From assembly GCF_014204865.1 (NCBI RefSeq), contig NZ_JACHMG010000001.1, positions 310,001 through 374,000 of the forward strand: DNA of 64,000 nt. The letters run 5' to 3'. Shown here in pieces: positions 39,901 to 47,616 of this stretch. Origin of the DNA: Amycolatopsis jiangsuensis (GTDB lineage: Bacteria > Actinomycetota > Actinomycetes > Mycobacteriales > Pseudonocardiaceae). The position numbers and the translations under genes were made by a program. Positions within the stretch are counted from its first letter, which is position 1. The number at the start of each line of letters is the position of its first letter. A model generated the notes under the pieces. That model made no database searches. It was not told where the DNA came from and was given only the letters and a program-made list of their open reading frames with translations.

Positions 39901-40245
39901 TCGATGCGTGCCGGGCGGCTGGTGGTGGACACCGGAATGCACGCGCTGGGCTGGAGCCGGCAGCAGGCGGTGGACTACCTCGTCGAGCACACGCCGATGG
40001 TGCGGCTGGAGATCGAAGCGGAAATCGACCGTTACGCGGCGAATCCCGGGCAGGCACTCGGATACATGGTGGGGCGCCTGGAGATCGAGCGGGTCCGCGG
40101 CGAGGCGGAGCGTGCGCTCGGGGACCGGTTCGACCTGCGCGAGTTCCACGACGTGGTGCTCAGCCACGGCGCGCTTCCGCTGTCTGCTGTGGACACTCTC
40201 GTCGGGAAATGGGTTGCCGCGCGCCAGGAAGCGAGTGCCGGATGA
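36916..40245 (+). CDS. Tandem-fused double DUF885 metallopeptidase-like protein
   Basis: Protein of 1109 residues made of two full DUF885 copies; one copy of about 550 is the family norm. Each half keeps the metal site, HEAIPGHH at residue 381 and HEAVPGHH at 933, plus the downstream AEGWGLYAERL glutamate motif. Offset is exactly 552 residues. Nucleotides 38290-38344 and 39946-40000 are identical over 55 bases, implying recent duplication or gene conversion. DUF885 proteins are thought to be zinc peptidase-like; substrate unknown. ATG 36916 begins the first copy. The stop overlaps the next gene by four bases. Confidence 0.85.
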   Translation: MTDVSALADEFVGGMFDFEPLFAAVSGVRPDAPGLGDPSAAGEAAQREWLTGMHERVCAVDPAGLGAADRVTREVLLSSVGEWLDRIDSRVAEFTVSDLFIAPAGGLLTMLPMISVTAGASAEAHLGRLAAIPEYLRAFAQRHREGIEAGLLPIERLVRGAIAHLDRYLADPDSDPLRRQPAPDEEFARRREELLREVVRPGFGEYRDALEAEVLPHGRPDERAGVSWLPGGDEIYARLVRVHTTSARTPQELHDTGLAVIEGQAEQYRALGERVFGTRELPEIFERLRTDPKLRWTSAEELLETARAAITRAEEEAPNWFGQIPRHPWTVEAVPEDAAPGAPPAYYLRPATDGSRPGTYFANTHQATERFRHTAEATAFHEAIPGHHFQLSAALDLTELPLLRRINDFTAYAEGWGLYAERLADEMGLYSGDVSRLGMLTLESMRAGRLVVDTGMHSLGWSRQQAVDYLVEHTPMARVEIEAEVDRYLGYPGQALAYLVGRLEIQRIRAAAEGRLGSRFDIRGFHDTVLSAGSLPLSVLDTVVAEWVAGHGDTVNGLADELLELDFERNPLERTVWGLPGEHSELPDPSLAAAERYRAAYGALARRAEAIDPAGLDGEEVLTREVILAYSRGVLDTLDSRLAGFAVSDGFSSPALLLLFTLPQLVPDDEQKARGYLSRLAAAGGYLDAVIESQRAAAADGFVPPEFLVRIGIRYVERYLGAEREDPLRITPEVDVAGFAAERDRLLAEVVRPAYRRYRDFLAEEVLPVAKPDTEPGIGLLPGGAEKYQGLIRAETTTDRTAQDLHDTGLAMIEAQSGEYRSLGERVFGTRELPEIFDRLRTDPALRWRDGEELIQAARAAVDRAEAMAPQWFLRTPAARCVVAPVPESDAASGTIAYYLPSTLDGSRPGTYYANTHEASSRPRQASEAIAFHEAVPGHHFQISFAQQLTDLPLLRRIVLFNAYAEGWGLYAERLADEMGLYSGDVARLGMLMQESMRAGRLVVDTGMHALGWSRQQAVDYLVEHTPMVRLEIEAEIDRYAANPGQALGYMVGRLEIERVRGEAERALGDRFDLREFHDVVLSHGALPLSAVDTLVGKWVAARQEASAG

Positions 40246-41459
40246 GCTGGCTCGAACTGGCCGGGGACACTCCTTTCGGCCTCGGCAACCTCCCGTACGG
40301 GGTGTTCTCCACCGGGGACGACCCGCGGCGCCGGGTCGGGGTCGCCGTGGGGGAGCAGGTCCTCGACCTGTCCGCCGCGGCCGGGGCGACCGGTGCGCCC
40401 TTCGCCGGGCTGCTCACCGCCGGGGTCCTCAACCCGCTGCTGGCCGCGGGGCCGTCGGTCTGGGCGCAGGTGCGCGAGCAGGTGCGGGAATGGCTCACCG
40501 AGCCGCGGCACGCGGACCGCGTGCGGCCACACCTCGTGCCAAGGGTCGGGATCACGAGTCATCTGCCGTTCGAGGTCGCCGACTACGTCGACTTCTACTC
40601 CAGCGAGCAGCACGCGATCAACGCCGGCCGGATCTTCGGCGCCGGCGAGCTGCCGCCGAACTGGAAACACCTGCCGATCGGCTACCACGGCCGGGCGGGC
40701 ACCGTCGTCGTGTCCGGTACGCCGGTGGTGCGCCCGTCCGGGCAGCGCAAACCCCGTGCGGCCGAGGTTCCTTCGTTCGGGCCGTCGAAGCTGCTCGACA
40801 TCGAGGCGGAGGTCGGGTTCGTGGTCGGCGTGCCGTCCGAGCACGGCCGTCCGGTGCCGGCCGGCGAGTTCGGCCGGCACGTGTTCGGCGTGTGCCTGGT
40901 CAACGACTGGTCGGCGCGGGACCTGCAGGGCTGGGAGGCGCAGCCGCTCGGTCCGTTCCTGAGCAAGTCGTTCGCGACGTCCGTTTCTCCGTGGGTCGTG
41001 CCGCTCGCCGCGCTGGAGCACGCGCGGGTGGCGCCGCCGCCGCAGGTGCCGGAGCCGTTCGAGTACTTGCGGGTGGCCGAACCGTGGGGGCTCGATCTGT
41101 CGCTGGAGATCCGGCTCAACGGGCACCTGGTGGCGAGCCCGCCGTTCGCCACGCACTACTGGACCGCCGCCCAGCAGATGGCACACCTCACGGTCAACGG
41201 CGCGAGTCTGCGCACCGGTGACCTGTACGCGTCCGGCACCGTCACCGGGCCGGAGAAGGACCAGCGGGGTTCGCTGCTGGAGCTGAGCTGGGGCGGGCGG
41301 GAACCGTTCGCGATCGGCGGCGGTGCGAGCCGGACGTTCCTCGAGGACGGCGACGAGGTCGTGCTCGGCGCGACCGCACCCGGACCGGACGGTGCGCGGA
41401 TCGGCTTCGGGGAGGTCCGCGGAGAGGTCCTGCCCGCGGTGGGTGGTGGGGCCCTGTGA
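40242..41459 (+). CDS. Fumarylacetoacetase
   Basis: FAH-family hydrolase, 405 residues, cleaving fumarylacetoacetate to fumarate and acetoacetate, the last step of tyrosine/homogentisate breakdown. The N-terminal SH3-like domain (PFGLGNLPYGVFS) and catalytic domain motifs VDFYSSEQHAINAGRIF, PIGYHGRAGTVV, LDIEAEVGFVVG and NDWSARDLQGWE match the two-domain FahA type. The ATGA overlap with the DUF885 gene indicates translational coupling; other homogentisate genes are not in the window. Confidence 0.92.
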   Translation: MSWLELAGDTPFGLGNLPYGVFSTGDDPRRRVGVAVGEQVLDLSAAAGATGAPFAGLLTAGVLNPLLAAGPSVWAQVREQVREWLTEPRHADRVRPHLVPRVGITSHLPFEVADYVDFYSSEQHAINAGRIFGAGELPPNWKHLPIGYHGRAGTVVVSGTPVVRPSGQRKPRAAEVPSFGPSKLLDIEAEVGFVVGVPSEHGRPVPAGEFGRHVFGVCLVNDWSARDLQGWEAQPLGPFLSKSFATSVSPWVVPLAALEHARVAPPPQVPEPFEYLRVAEPWGLDLSLEIRLNGHLVASPPFATHYWTAAQQMAHLTVNGASLRTGDLYASGTVTGPEKDQRGSLLELSWGGREPFAIGGGASRTFLEDGDEVVLGATAPGPDGARIGFGEVRGEVLPAVGGGAL

Positions 41460-41491
41460 CGTGCACCGCAGCGCGCGGGCCCGGATCGGGC

Positions 41492-41510
41492 CATAATAAG
41501 CGCGCGCTTA
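41492..41510 (+). promoter_or_regulatory. Palindromic operator before the LLM oxidoreductase gene
   Basis: Perfect 14-base palindrome TAAGCGCGCGCTTA at 41497-41510, directly overlapping a CATAAT -10-like hexamer at 41492-41497 and 43 bases before the ATG. The pattern TAAGC-N4-GCTTA is typical of TetR-family operators. A matching site occurs at 52634. Confidence 0.6.
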
Positions 41511-41553
41511 GTCACTGTGGACGACCGGCGGACCGGCACGGAATGAGGGATCG

Positions 41554-42594
41554 ATGAGGATCGGCACGGGCATCAACTACTCAGGCGGGTTCGAGGAGAG
41601 CGTCGCGGACGTGGTCGAGCTCGAAAAGGCCGGGCTCGACATCGTGTTCGTGCCCGAGGCCTACAGCTTCGACGCGGTCAGCCAGCTCGGGTACCTGGCG
41701 GCGAAGACCGAGCGGGTCCAGCTCGCCTCGGGCATCTTCCAGATCTACACCCGCACGCCGAGCCTGACCGCGATGACCGCGGCCGGGCTGGACTTCGTGT
41801 CCGGCGGCCGGTTCACGCTCGGCCTCGGCGCGTCCGGGCCGCAGGTGATCGAAGGGTTCCACGGCGTGAAGTACGACGCGCCGCTGGCCCGCACCCGGGA
41901 GATCGTGGACATCTGCCGCCAGGTGTGGCGCCGCGAGCGGGTGGAGCACCAGGGCCGCCACTACACCATCCCGCTGCCCGCCGAGCAGGGTACCGGGCTG
42001 GGCAAACCGCTCAAGCTGATCAACCACCCGGTGCGCGAGCGGATCCCGATCCTGCTGGCCGCGCTCGGGCCGAAGAACGTCGCGCTCACCGCCGAGCTGG
42101 CCGAAGGCTGGGAGCCGATCTTCTTCCATCCCGAACGGGCCGCGGACGTCTGGGGTGCCGCGCTCGCCGAGGGCAAGGCCAAACGGGATCCGGCGCTGGG
42201 CGAGCTGGAGGTGTTCGCCGGTCCCGCGCTGGCCATCGGCGAGGACGTGGATCACCTGCTCGACCACCTGCGGCCGATGGTCGCGCTGTACGTCGGCGGG
42301 ATGGGTGCACGGGGCAAGAACTTCTACAACACGCTCGCGACCCGTTACGGCTACGAGGATGAAGCGAAGCGGATCCAGGACCTCTACCTCGACGGCAAGA
42401 AGGAGGAGGCGGCCGCGGCCGTACCGGAGGAGCTGCTGCGGGCGATCTCGCTGGTCGGTCCCGCGAGCTACGTGAAGGAGCGGGTGGCGGCGTTCGCCGA
42501 GGCGGGGGTGAGCACCCTGGTGGTGAACCCGCTGCTGCCCGGGCGGGAGGCCCGTGTCGCGGCGGTTTCGCAGCTGCGGGAGCTGATCGGATAG
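41554..42594 (+). CDS. LLM-class F420-dependent oxidoreductase
   Basis: Luciferase-like monooxygenase-fold oxidoreductase, 346 residues, likely using coenzyme F420 as in many actinobacterial members. Typical motifs are GLDIVFVPEAYSFDAVSQLGYLAAKTERVQLASGI and FTLGLGASGPQVIEGFHG; the C-terminal part has GPASYVKERVAAFAEAGVSTLVV. It resembles the mycobacterial TIGR03559-like group that occurs with lipid and acyl-CoA metabolism. It stands alone with its own palindromic operator. Substrate unknown. Confidence 0.87.
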   Translation: MRIGTGINYSGGFEESVADVVELEKAGLDIVFVPEAYSFDAVSQLGYLAAKTERVQLASGIFQIYTRTPSLTAMTAAGLDFVSGGRFTLGLGASGPQVIEGFHGVKYDAPLARTREIVDICRQVWRRERVEHQGRHYTIPLPAEQGTGLGKPLKLINHPVRERIPILLAALGPKNVALTAELAEGWEPIFFHPERAADVWGAALAEGKAKRDPALGELEVFAGPALAIGEDVDHLLDHLRPMVALYVGGMGARGKNFYNTLATRYGYEDEAKRIQDLYLDGKKEEAAAAVPEELLRAISLVGPASYVKERVAAFAEAGVSTLVVNPLLPGREARVAAVSQLRELIG

Positions 42595-42693
42595 CCTTAC
42601 CGGCTGGACCTGTGCCGCCGTTCGAAAGCCGTGAACCCGCCGCACCGGGTGTGCCGGTGGGTGTAGGAACGGTTCACCGGGGAATCCGGGGGC

Positions 42694-43686
42694 GTGGGCG
42701 GAAGTGAGGTTGGCCGGACCGTGGGCAGAGTCGTGGGACCCGCTGTGGGCGTGCTGGACGTCGGTTCGTTCAGCGCGAGGCTTGTCGTGCTCGAACCCGG
42801 CGGGTCGCCCCTGGATCCCGCGTTGACGCATCAGACGCGGTTGCGGCTCGACCGTTCGCTGAACGACGAGGGGCAGCTGTGCGCTCGGGGCATCGGCGCG
42901 ATCTCGGCCGCGGTCGCCGAAGGTATGGCGGTCGCCCGGGAGCACGGCGTCCGGGAAGTGTTCCCGCTGGCCACGTCCTCGATCCGGGATGCGGCCAACG
43001 CCGCGGAGGTCGTCCGCCGCGTCGCGCGCGACACCGGTGTGGAGCTGCGGTTCCTGTCCGGCCGGAGGGAAGCGGAGCTGACCTACGTCGGCGCGCGCCG
43101 CTGGTACGGCGCCGCGGCCGGTCCGCTGCTGGCGTTGGACATCGGCGGTGGCACGGTCGAACTCTCCTCGGGCGCCGGCGAACAGGCGACGTTCGCCCGC
43201 TCCCTGCCGCTCGGCGCTCGTTCGGTGACCCGGGACTGGTTCCCGGCCGAGCCGCCGGTGCGCGGCAAGCAGGTCCGTGCGCTGCGTGAGCACGTCCTGG
43301 CCGAGGTGACCGACGCGCTGAGCGACGCTACCGCCGAACTGGTCGAACACCGTGTCGTGGGCTGCTCGAAGGTGCTGCGGCAGCTGGCCCGCCTGGCCGG
43401 CGACCGCCCGGGCAAGGAGCGTGAGCTGCACCTGGACGATCTGCGGGCGTGGATTCCGCGGCTGGCCGCCATGCCGTCGTCGCGCCGGGCGAAGCTGCCC
43501 GGCATTTCCCGCCAGCGGGCGCAGCAGGCCCTCGGCGGTGCGGTGGTGGCCGAGGCCCTGCTGACCGTTTCGGGCGGTACCGTGGCGATCTGCCCGTGGT
43601 CCACGCGCGATGGCCTGCTGCTGACCCTGCTGGACCGCCTGACCGATGGCACCACGGGAAAACGGCAGTCCCGTCCGGCCGCGTGA
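42694..43686 (+). CDS. Ppx/GppA-family phosphatase
   Basis: Exopolyphosphatase/pppGpp phosphohydrolase-like protein, 330 residues, of the ASKHA fold. Phosphate loops are VGVLDVGSFSARLVVLEP at the N-terminus and LALDIGGGTVELSSG near residue 147; LATSSIRDAANAAEVVRRV lies between. In actinobacteria such proteins hydrolyse polyphosphate or pppGpp. GTG 42694 is used; GTG 42721 would remove nine residues before the core and is equally possible. Confidence 0.88.
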   Translation: MGGSEVGRTVGRVVGPAVGVLDVGSFSARLVVLEPGGSPLDPALTHQTRLRLDRSLNDEGQLCARGIGAISAAVAEGMAVAREHGVREVFPLATSSIRDAANAAEVVRRVARDTGVELRFLSGRREAELTYVGARRWYGAAAGPLLALDIGGGTVELSSGAGEQATFARSLPLGARSVTRDWFPAEPPVRGKQVRALREHVLAEVTDALSDATAELVEHRVVGCSKVLRQLARLAGDRPGKERELHLDDLRAWIPRLAAMPSSRRAKLPGISRQRAQQALGGAVVAEALLTVSGGTVAICPWSTRDGLLLTLLDRLTDGTTGKRQSRPAA

Positions 43687-43726
43687 TCCCTGGGCACGGA
43701 CGGGAAGGACGAGGGGAGCCGAGACC

Positions 43727-43978
43727 ATGACTTCACGCAGCGACCTGTTCCCCCGTGACCCGCACGACGAGGACGAGGACCGGCTCGACCCCCTTACGCG
43801 GCCCCGCCGGCGCCCCGAGACCCCCGGCCTGCCCGCCACGGACGACCTGACCGGCGAGGTCCCCACCGCCCCCGGCCCCGACCTGACCCCGGCCCGCACC
43901 GAGGAGGTCGAGCCCCCACCGGGCACCGTGGAGCACCACGGCCACCCGAAGCCGGACGAAACGCCGCCGGCGAGCTGA
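43727..43978 (+). CDS. Small acidic/proline-rich hypothetical protein
   Basis: Predicted 83-residue soluble protein, rich in Pro, Asp, Glu and Thr and likely disordered; no domain recognised. ATG 43727 has GAGGGGAG ten bases upstream and lies 40 bases after the Ppx/GppA gene, so it may be the last cistron of that operon. Composition and a good ribosome binding site argue for a real gene, but function cannot be guessed. Confidence 0.55.
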   Translation: MTSRSDLFPRDPHDEDEDRLDPLTRPRRRPETPGLPATDDLTGEVPTAPGPDLTPARTEEVEPPPGTVEHHGHPKPDETPPAS

Positions 43979-44078
43979 CCGCCGACGATCGGCTGCCGGC
44001 GGAAGCGGACCAGTCATGCCAAGACGCCTCGCCGGGCCGGAGGCGGTCCGGTCCGGCTCGACCGGAGTCCGCGGCTCA

Positions 44079-44183
44079 GCTGAAGCGCGCAACCCCTCCG
44101 GAGCCCGTGATGCGGCTGAAGCGGGGCCCAGCCGGCGCCTGTGGTGTGGCTCAAGCGCGCAATCCGGCCGGAGCCTGTGGTCC
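44079..44183. repeat. Three 35-bp intergenic tandem repeats
   Basis: Imperfect units beginning GCTGAAGC, GCTGAAGC and GCTCAAGC at 44079, 44114 and 44149, a strict 35-base period that breaks reading frame. They lie in the 417-bp gap 43979-44395 between the small protein and the 3' end of the GH65 gene, which holds no other gene or clear terminator. Confidence 0.6.
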
Positions 44184-44395
44184 GAGTGGAGCCCGTTGTG
44201 CGGGTGAAATCTCGGTGTAGTGGGAAACCACGGTCAGCCGGACCTGATAGTGCAGCTGAGTCCTCGGCCCAGCTGACGCCGTCGGTCCAGCGAAGCCCTG
44301 GCCCAGCGGCACCTCGACTACCCACTGGACCGAGGCCCCACCGGATGCCGGGCAGCGGAGTAGCCACCCGCCGGGATCCGTGGCGCCCCGGTGCC

Positions 44396-46774
44396 TCAGG
44401 TGCCCTTCATGAACTGGCGGACCTTCGAGGCATCTCGCCGTGCGGGGCCGCGGCCCGGGGGTTGGCTGGGGGGTGGGCCCGCGGCCGGGGTGGGGACGGG
44501 CAGCGTGCTGGGTTCGGTCGTCACCGTGAAGCGTTCGCCGTGGTGGATCAGGTCCAGGGCGGGGCCTTCGAGGACCTGGTAGGTCGCCTCGGCCGGGGCG
44601 ATCGAGACCTGGAAGCGGGTGCCGCGGAAGGTCAGGCGGAAAGTCAGGCGGCCGAGTTCTTCCGGCAGGCGCGGCGCGAACGACAGCTGACCGCCGTAGT
44701 CGCGCAGGCCGCCGAAACCGGCCACCGCGCCCTGCCACGCGCCCGCCAGTGACGCCATGTGCAGGCCGTTGCGCACGTTGTTGTGCACGTCGTGCAGGTC
44801 CGTGAGCGCCGCCTCGGCCAGGTAGTCGTAGGCCAGCTGCACGTGCCCGACCTCGGCCGCGATCACCGCCTGGGTGCCCGCCGACAGCGACGAATCCCGC
44901 ACCGTCCGCGCCTCGTAGTAGGCGAAATCGCGGGCCTTCTCCTCCGGGCTGAAGGAATCCCCGCACAGGTGCAGAGCCAGCACGAGATCCGCCTGCTTCA
45001 CCACCTGCTTGCGGTACAGGTCGAAGTACGGGTAGTTCAGCAGCAGCGGGTAGAACTCCTCGGCGGTGCCGGCGAAATCCCACTCGTCGTGCTGCAGGAA
45101 ACCCTCCGACTGCGGATGCACGCCGAGTTCCTGGTCGTAGGGCAACGCCATCGCATCCGCGGCCGCGCGCCACGAGTCGAGTTCCGCTGTGTCCACCTCG
45201 AACTGCGCGGCGATGTCCGCGTGCCGTTCGCACGCTTCGGCCGCGGCGGACAGGTTCCGCCGGGCCATCAGGTTGGTGTAGACGTTGTTGTCTGCCACCG
45301 CGGAGTACTCGTCCGGGCCGGTCACGCCGTCGATCCGGAAGTGCCCGTGGTGGTCGAAATGCCCGAGGGAGGCCCACAACCGGGCCGTCTCGACCAGCAG
45401 TTCGGTCCCACAGGCGCGTTCGAAGTCGGTGTCGCCGGTGGCGTTGACGTACCGCAGCACCGCGTCGGCGATGTCCGCGCTGACGTGGAACGCCGCGGTC
45501 CCCGCGGGCCAGTACGCCGAGCATTCCGCCCCGTTGATGGACCGCCACGGGAACGCCGCGCCGCGCAGCCCCAGCTGCTCCGCCCGCGCCCTCGCCTTGT
45601 CCAAAGTGGAATGCCGCCAGCGGAGGGCGTCACGGGCCGCGTCCGGCATGGTGTAGGTCAGCACCGGCAGTACGAACGTTTCGGTGTCCCAGAACGCGTG
45701 CCCGTCGTAGCCCGGTCCGGTGAGGCCCTTGCCGGCGATCGCCCGCGTCTCGCCGCGGGCACCGGCCTGCAGCAGGTGGAACAGCGCGAACCGCACGGCC
45801 TGCTGCAGTTCCGGATCGCCGTCGATCTCGATGTCCGACGTGGCCCAGAAATGGTCGAGGAACTCCCGCTGCTCGGCGATCAGACCTTCCCACGTGGTCT
45901 GCCGTCCGCCGGCCAGCGCGGCCTCCACCTGCGCGCGCAGCGCCGGCACGGACCGCTGCGCGGACCAGCCGTAGGCGAGGAACTTGGTGATCCGCAGCCG
46001 TCCGCCCTTGCGCACGTCCACCGCGGCGGTGAGCCGGGCGAGGTCGCCCTCGGCCTGGATGTGGGTGCGCAGCCCGTTGTCCACCTCGATCGTGTGGTCC
46101 ATCGCCGCGGCCACACGCAGTCCGGACGCCCGGGTCTCGTGCACCAGCACGGCGTGGTGCTCCATGGCCTGGCAGAACTGCGCCACCAGCGGCGCGTCCA
46201 GCGCGGCGGCCACCCGCGGGTCCCGGGTGTCGGACGTGATCGGCTCGTTCGCCAGCAGGTCCGACTGCACCACCAGCTGCAGGTCCTCGTCCAGTGGCTC
46301 GACGTCGTACCGGATGGCCGCCACCGCACGCTGGGTGAACGACACCAGCCGTTCGGTGGTGACCCGTACCCGCCGTCCGGTGGGGGAGGACCATTCGGTG
46401 ACCCGGCGCAGTGTGCCGGAGCGGAAGTCGAGCACCCGGTCGTGCGCGGTCGCCACCCCGTAGCGCATGTCCAGCGGCTCGTCCTCGACGAGCAGCCGGA
46501 GGATCTTGCCGTCGGTCACGTTGACGACGGTCTGGCCCTCTTCGGGATAGCCGTAGCCGCCTTCGGCGTAGGGCAGCTCGTGCTGTTCGTAGAACCCGTT
46601 GAGGTAGGTGCCCGGCAGCCCGCACGGCTCACCCTCCTCCAGCGTGCCGCGCATGCCGATGTGCCCGTTGGACAGCGCGAACGCCGATTCGGTGCGCTGC
46701 AGCGCGTCCACGTCCAGACCGCGCCACCGCAGCTCCCACGGTGCGCACTCGTAGCCGAATTCCGTTTCCGTCAC
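44396..46774 (-). CDS. GH65 glycoside hydrolase/phosphorylase
   Basis: Glycoside hydrolase family 65 enzyme, 792 residues, acting on alpha-glucosides such as trehalose, maltose or kojibiose by phosphorolysis or hydrolysis. Domains are the N-terminal beta-sandwich (YLNGFYEQHELPYAEGGYGYPEEG), the alpha/alpha barrel with FWDTETFVLPVLTY and the catalytic acid in VTGPDEYSAVADNN (Glu near 489), and a C-terminal sheet. The last 45 residues are a Pro/Arg-rich tail. It overlaps the beta-phosphoglucomutase gene by four bases, as in the Rv3400-Rv3401 pair, which favours a phosphorylase releasing beta-glucose 1-phosphate. Confidence 0.9.
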   Translation of the reverse strand: MTETEFGYECAPWELRWRGLDVDALQRTESAFALSNGHIGMRGTLEEGEPCGLPGTYLNGFYEQHELPYAEGGYGYPEEGQTVVNVTDGKILRLLVEDEPLDMRYGVATAHDRVLDFRSGTLRRVTEWSSPTGRRVRVTTERLVSFTQRAVAAIRYDVEPLDEDLQLVVQSDLLANEPITSDTRDPRVAAALDAPLVAQFCQAMEHHAVLVHETRASGLRVAAAMDHTIEVDNGLRTHIQAEGDLARLTAAVDVRKGGRLRITKFLAYGWSAQRSVPALRAQVEAALAGGRQTTWEGLIAEQREFLDHFWATSDIEIDGDPELQQAVRFALFHLLQAGARGETRAIAGKGLTGPGYDGHAFWDTETFVLPVLTYTMPDAARDALRWRHSTLDKARARAEQLGLRGAAFPWRSINGAECSAYWPAGTAAFHVSADIADAVLRYVNATGDTDFERACGTELLVETARLWASLGHFDHHGHFRIDGVTGPDEYSAVADNNVYTNLMARRNLSAAAEACERHADIAAQFEVDTAELDSWRAAADAMALPYDQELGVHPQSEGFLQHDEWDFAGTAEEFYPLLLNYPYFDLYRKQVVKQADLVLALHLCGDSFSPEEKARDFAYYEARTVRDSSLSAGTQAVIAAEVGHVQLAYDYLAEAALTDLHDVHNNVRNGLHMASLAGAWQGAVAGFGGLRDYGGQLSFAPRLPEELGRLTFRLTFRGTRFQVSIAPAEATYQVLEGPALDLIHHGERFTVTTEPSTLPVPTPAAGPPPSQPPGRGPARRDASKVRQFMKGT

Positions 46775-47505
46775 TCTGTTCCCTCCAGCAGTTCGGCGAG
46801 GTCGTCGACCACGACGTCCGCGCCGTGCGCACGCAGTTCGCCGGCCTGGTCCGCGCGGTTGACGCCCACGACGTAGCCGAAACCGCCGGCCTTGCCCGCC
46901 TGCACGCCGGATTGCGCGTCCTCGAACACCGCGGCCTGCTCGGGTCGTACGCCGAGCTCCTTCGCGCCCTCGAGGAACGAATCGGGGGCCGGCTTGCCGC
47001 GCAGGCCGTCGCGGCGGATCACCAGGCCGTCGACGCGGGCCTGTACGAACCGGGAAAGGTCGGCGGCGTCGAGCACCTTCGCGCCGTTGGCCGAGGAGGT
47101 GACCACCGCGATCTTCAGCCCGGCCCGCTGCGCCTGCTCGAGGTAGCGCACCGAGCCCGGGTACGGGTTCACGCCCTTCTCGTCGATGATCTTGAGGACC
47201 AGTTCGTTCTTGCGGTTGCCGATGCCGTTGACGGTCGGTTCGTCCACGCCGTCGTCCGGGGTGCCCTCGGGCAGCTCGATGCTCCGCGAGCGCAGGAACT
47301 CGCGGACGCCGTCCGCGCGCGGCCGGCCGTCCACATGGGCCGCGTAGTCGTGGTCGGTGAACTCCTGGAAGGCCTCACCGTCCCGCTTGCGCAGGAACTC
47401 GTCGAACGTCCGCTTCCACGCCTCGCGGTGGAGCACGGCCGTCCCGGTCAGCACGCCGTCCAGGTCGAACAGACAGGCGGTGATGGTGTCGGGCAGTCCG
47501 ATCAT
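46771..47505 (-). CDS. Beta-phosphoglucomutase-type HAD phosphatase
   Basis: HAD-superfamily enzyme, 244 residues, converting beta-glucose 1-phosphate to glucose 6-phosphate. Motif I is FDLDGVLTGT, motif II is in VVTSSANG, GKPAPDSFL follows, and motif IV is VFEDAQSGVQAG. Together with the coupled GH65 gene it would feed disaccharide carbon into glycolysis. A TAGGTT -10 hexamer on the minus strand at 47517-47512 lies six bases before the ATG, so the message is probably leaderless and independent of the upstream ROK gene. Confidence 0.91.
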   Translation of the reverse strand: MIGLPDTITACLFDLDGVLTGTAVLHREAWKRTFDEFLRKRDGEAFQEFTDHDYAAHVDGRPRADGVREFLRSRSIELPEGTPDDGVDEPTVNGIGNRKNELVLKIIDEKGVNPYPGSVRYLEQAQRAGLKIAVVTSSANGAKVLDAADLSRFVQARVDGLVIRRDGLRGKPAPDSFLEGAKELGVRPEQAAVFEDAQSGVQAGKAGGFGYVVGVNRADQAGELRAHGADVVVDDLAELLEGTE

Positions 47506-47616
47506 GCGTGCAACCTACCGGTCCACCGGCCCCTTCCGCGGCTGCGACGCGGTCACCCGGGCGGTGGCACGTCTCCTTGCGGAAACTCGAGTCCGGCCAG
47601 GCCCTCTTGACGGCTT

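Noticed and set aside
43979..44395. A coding extension of the GH65 gene or a small gene in the gap
   Set aside because: The 35-bp repeats break every frame, and no start with a ribosome binding site opens a protein-like frame.
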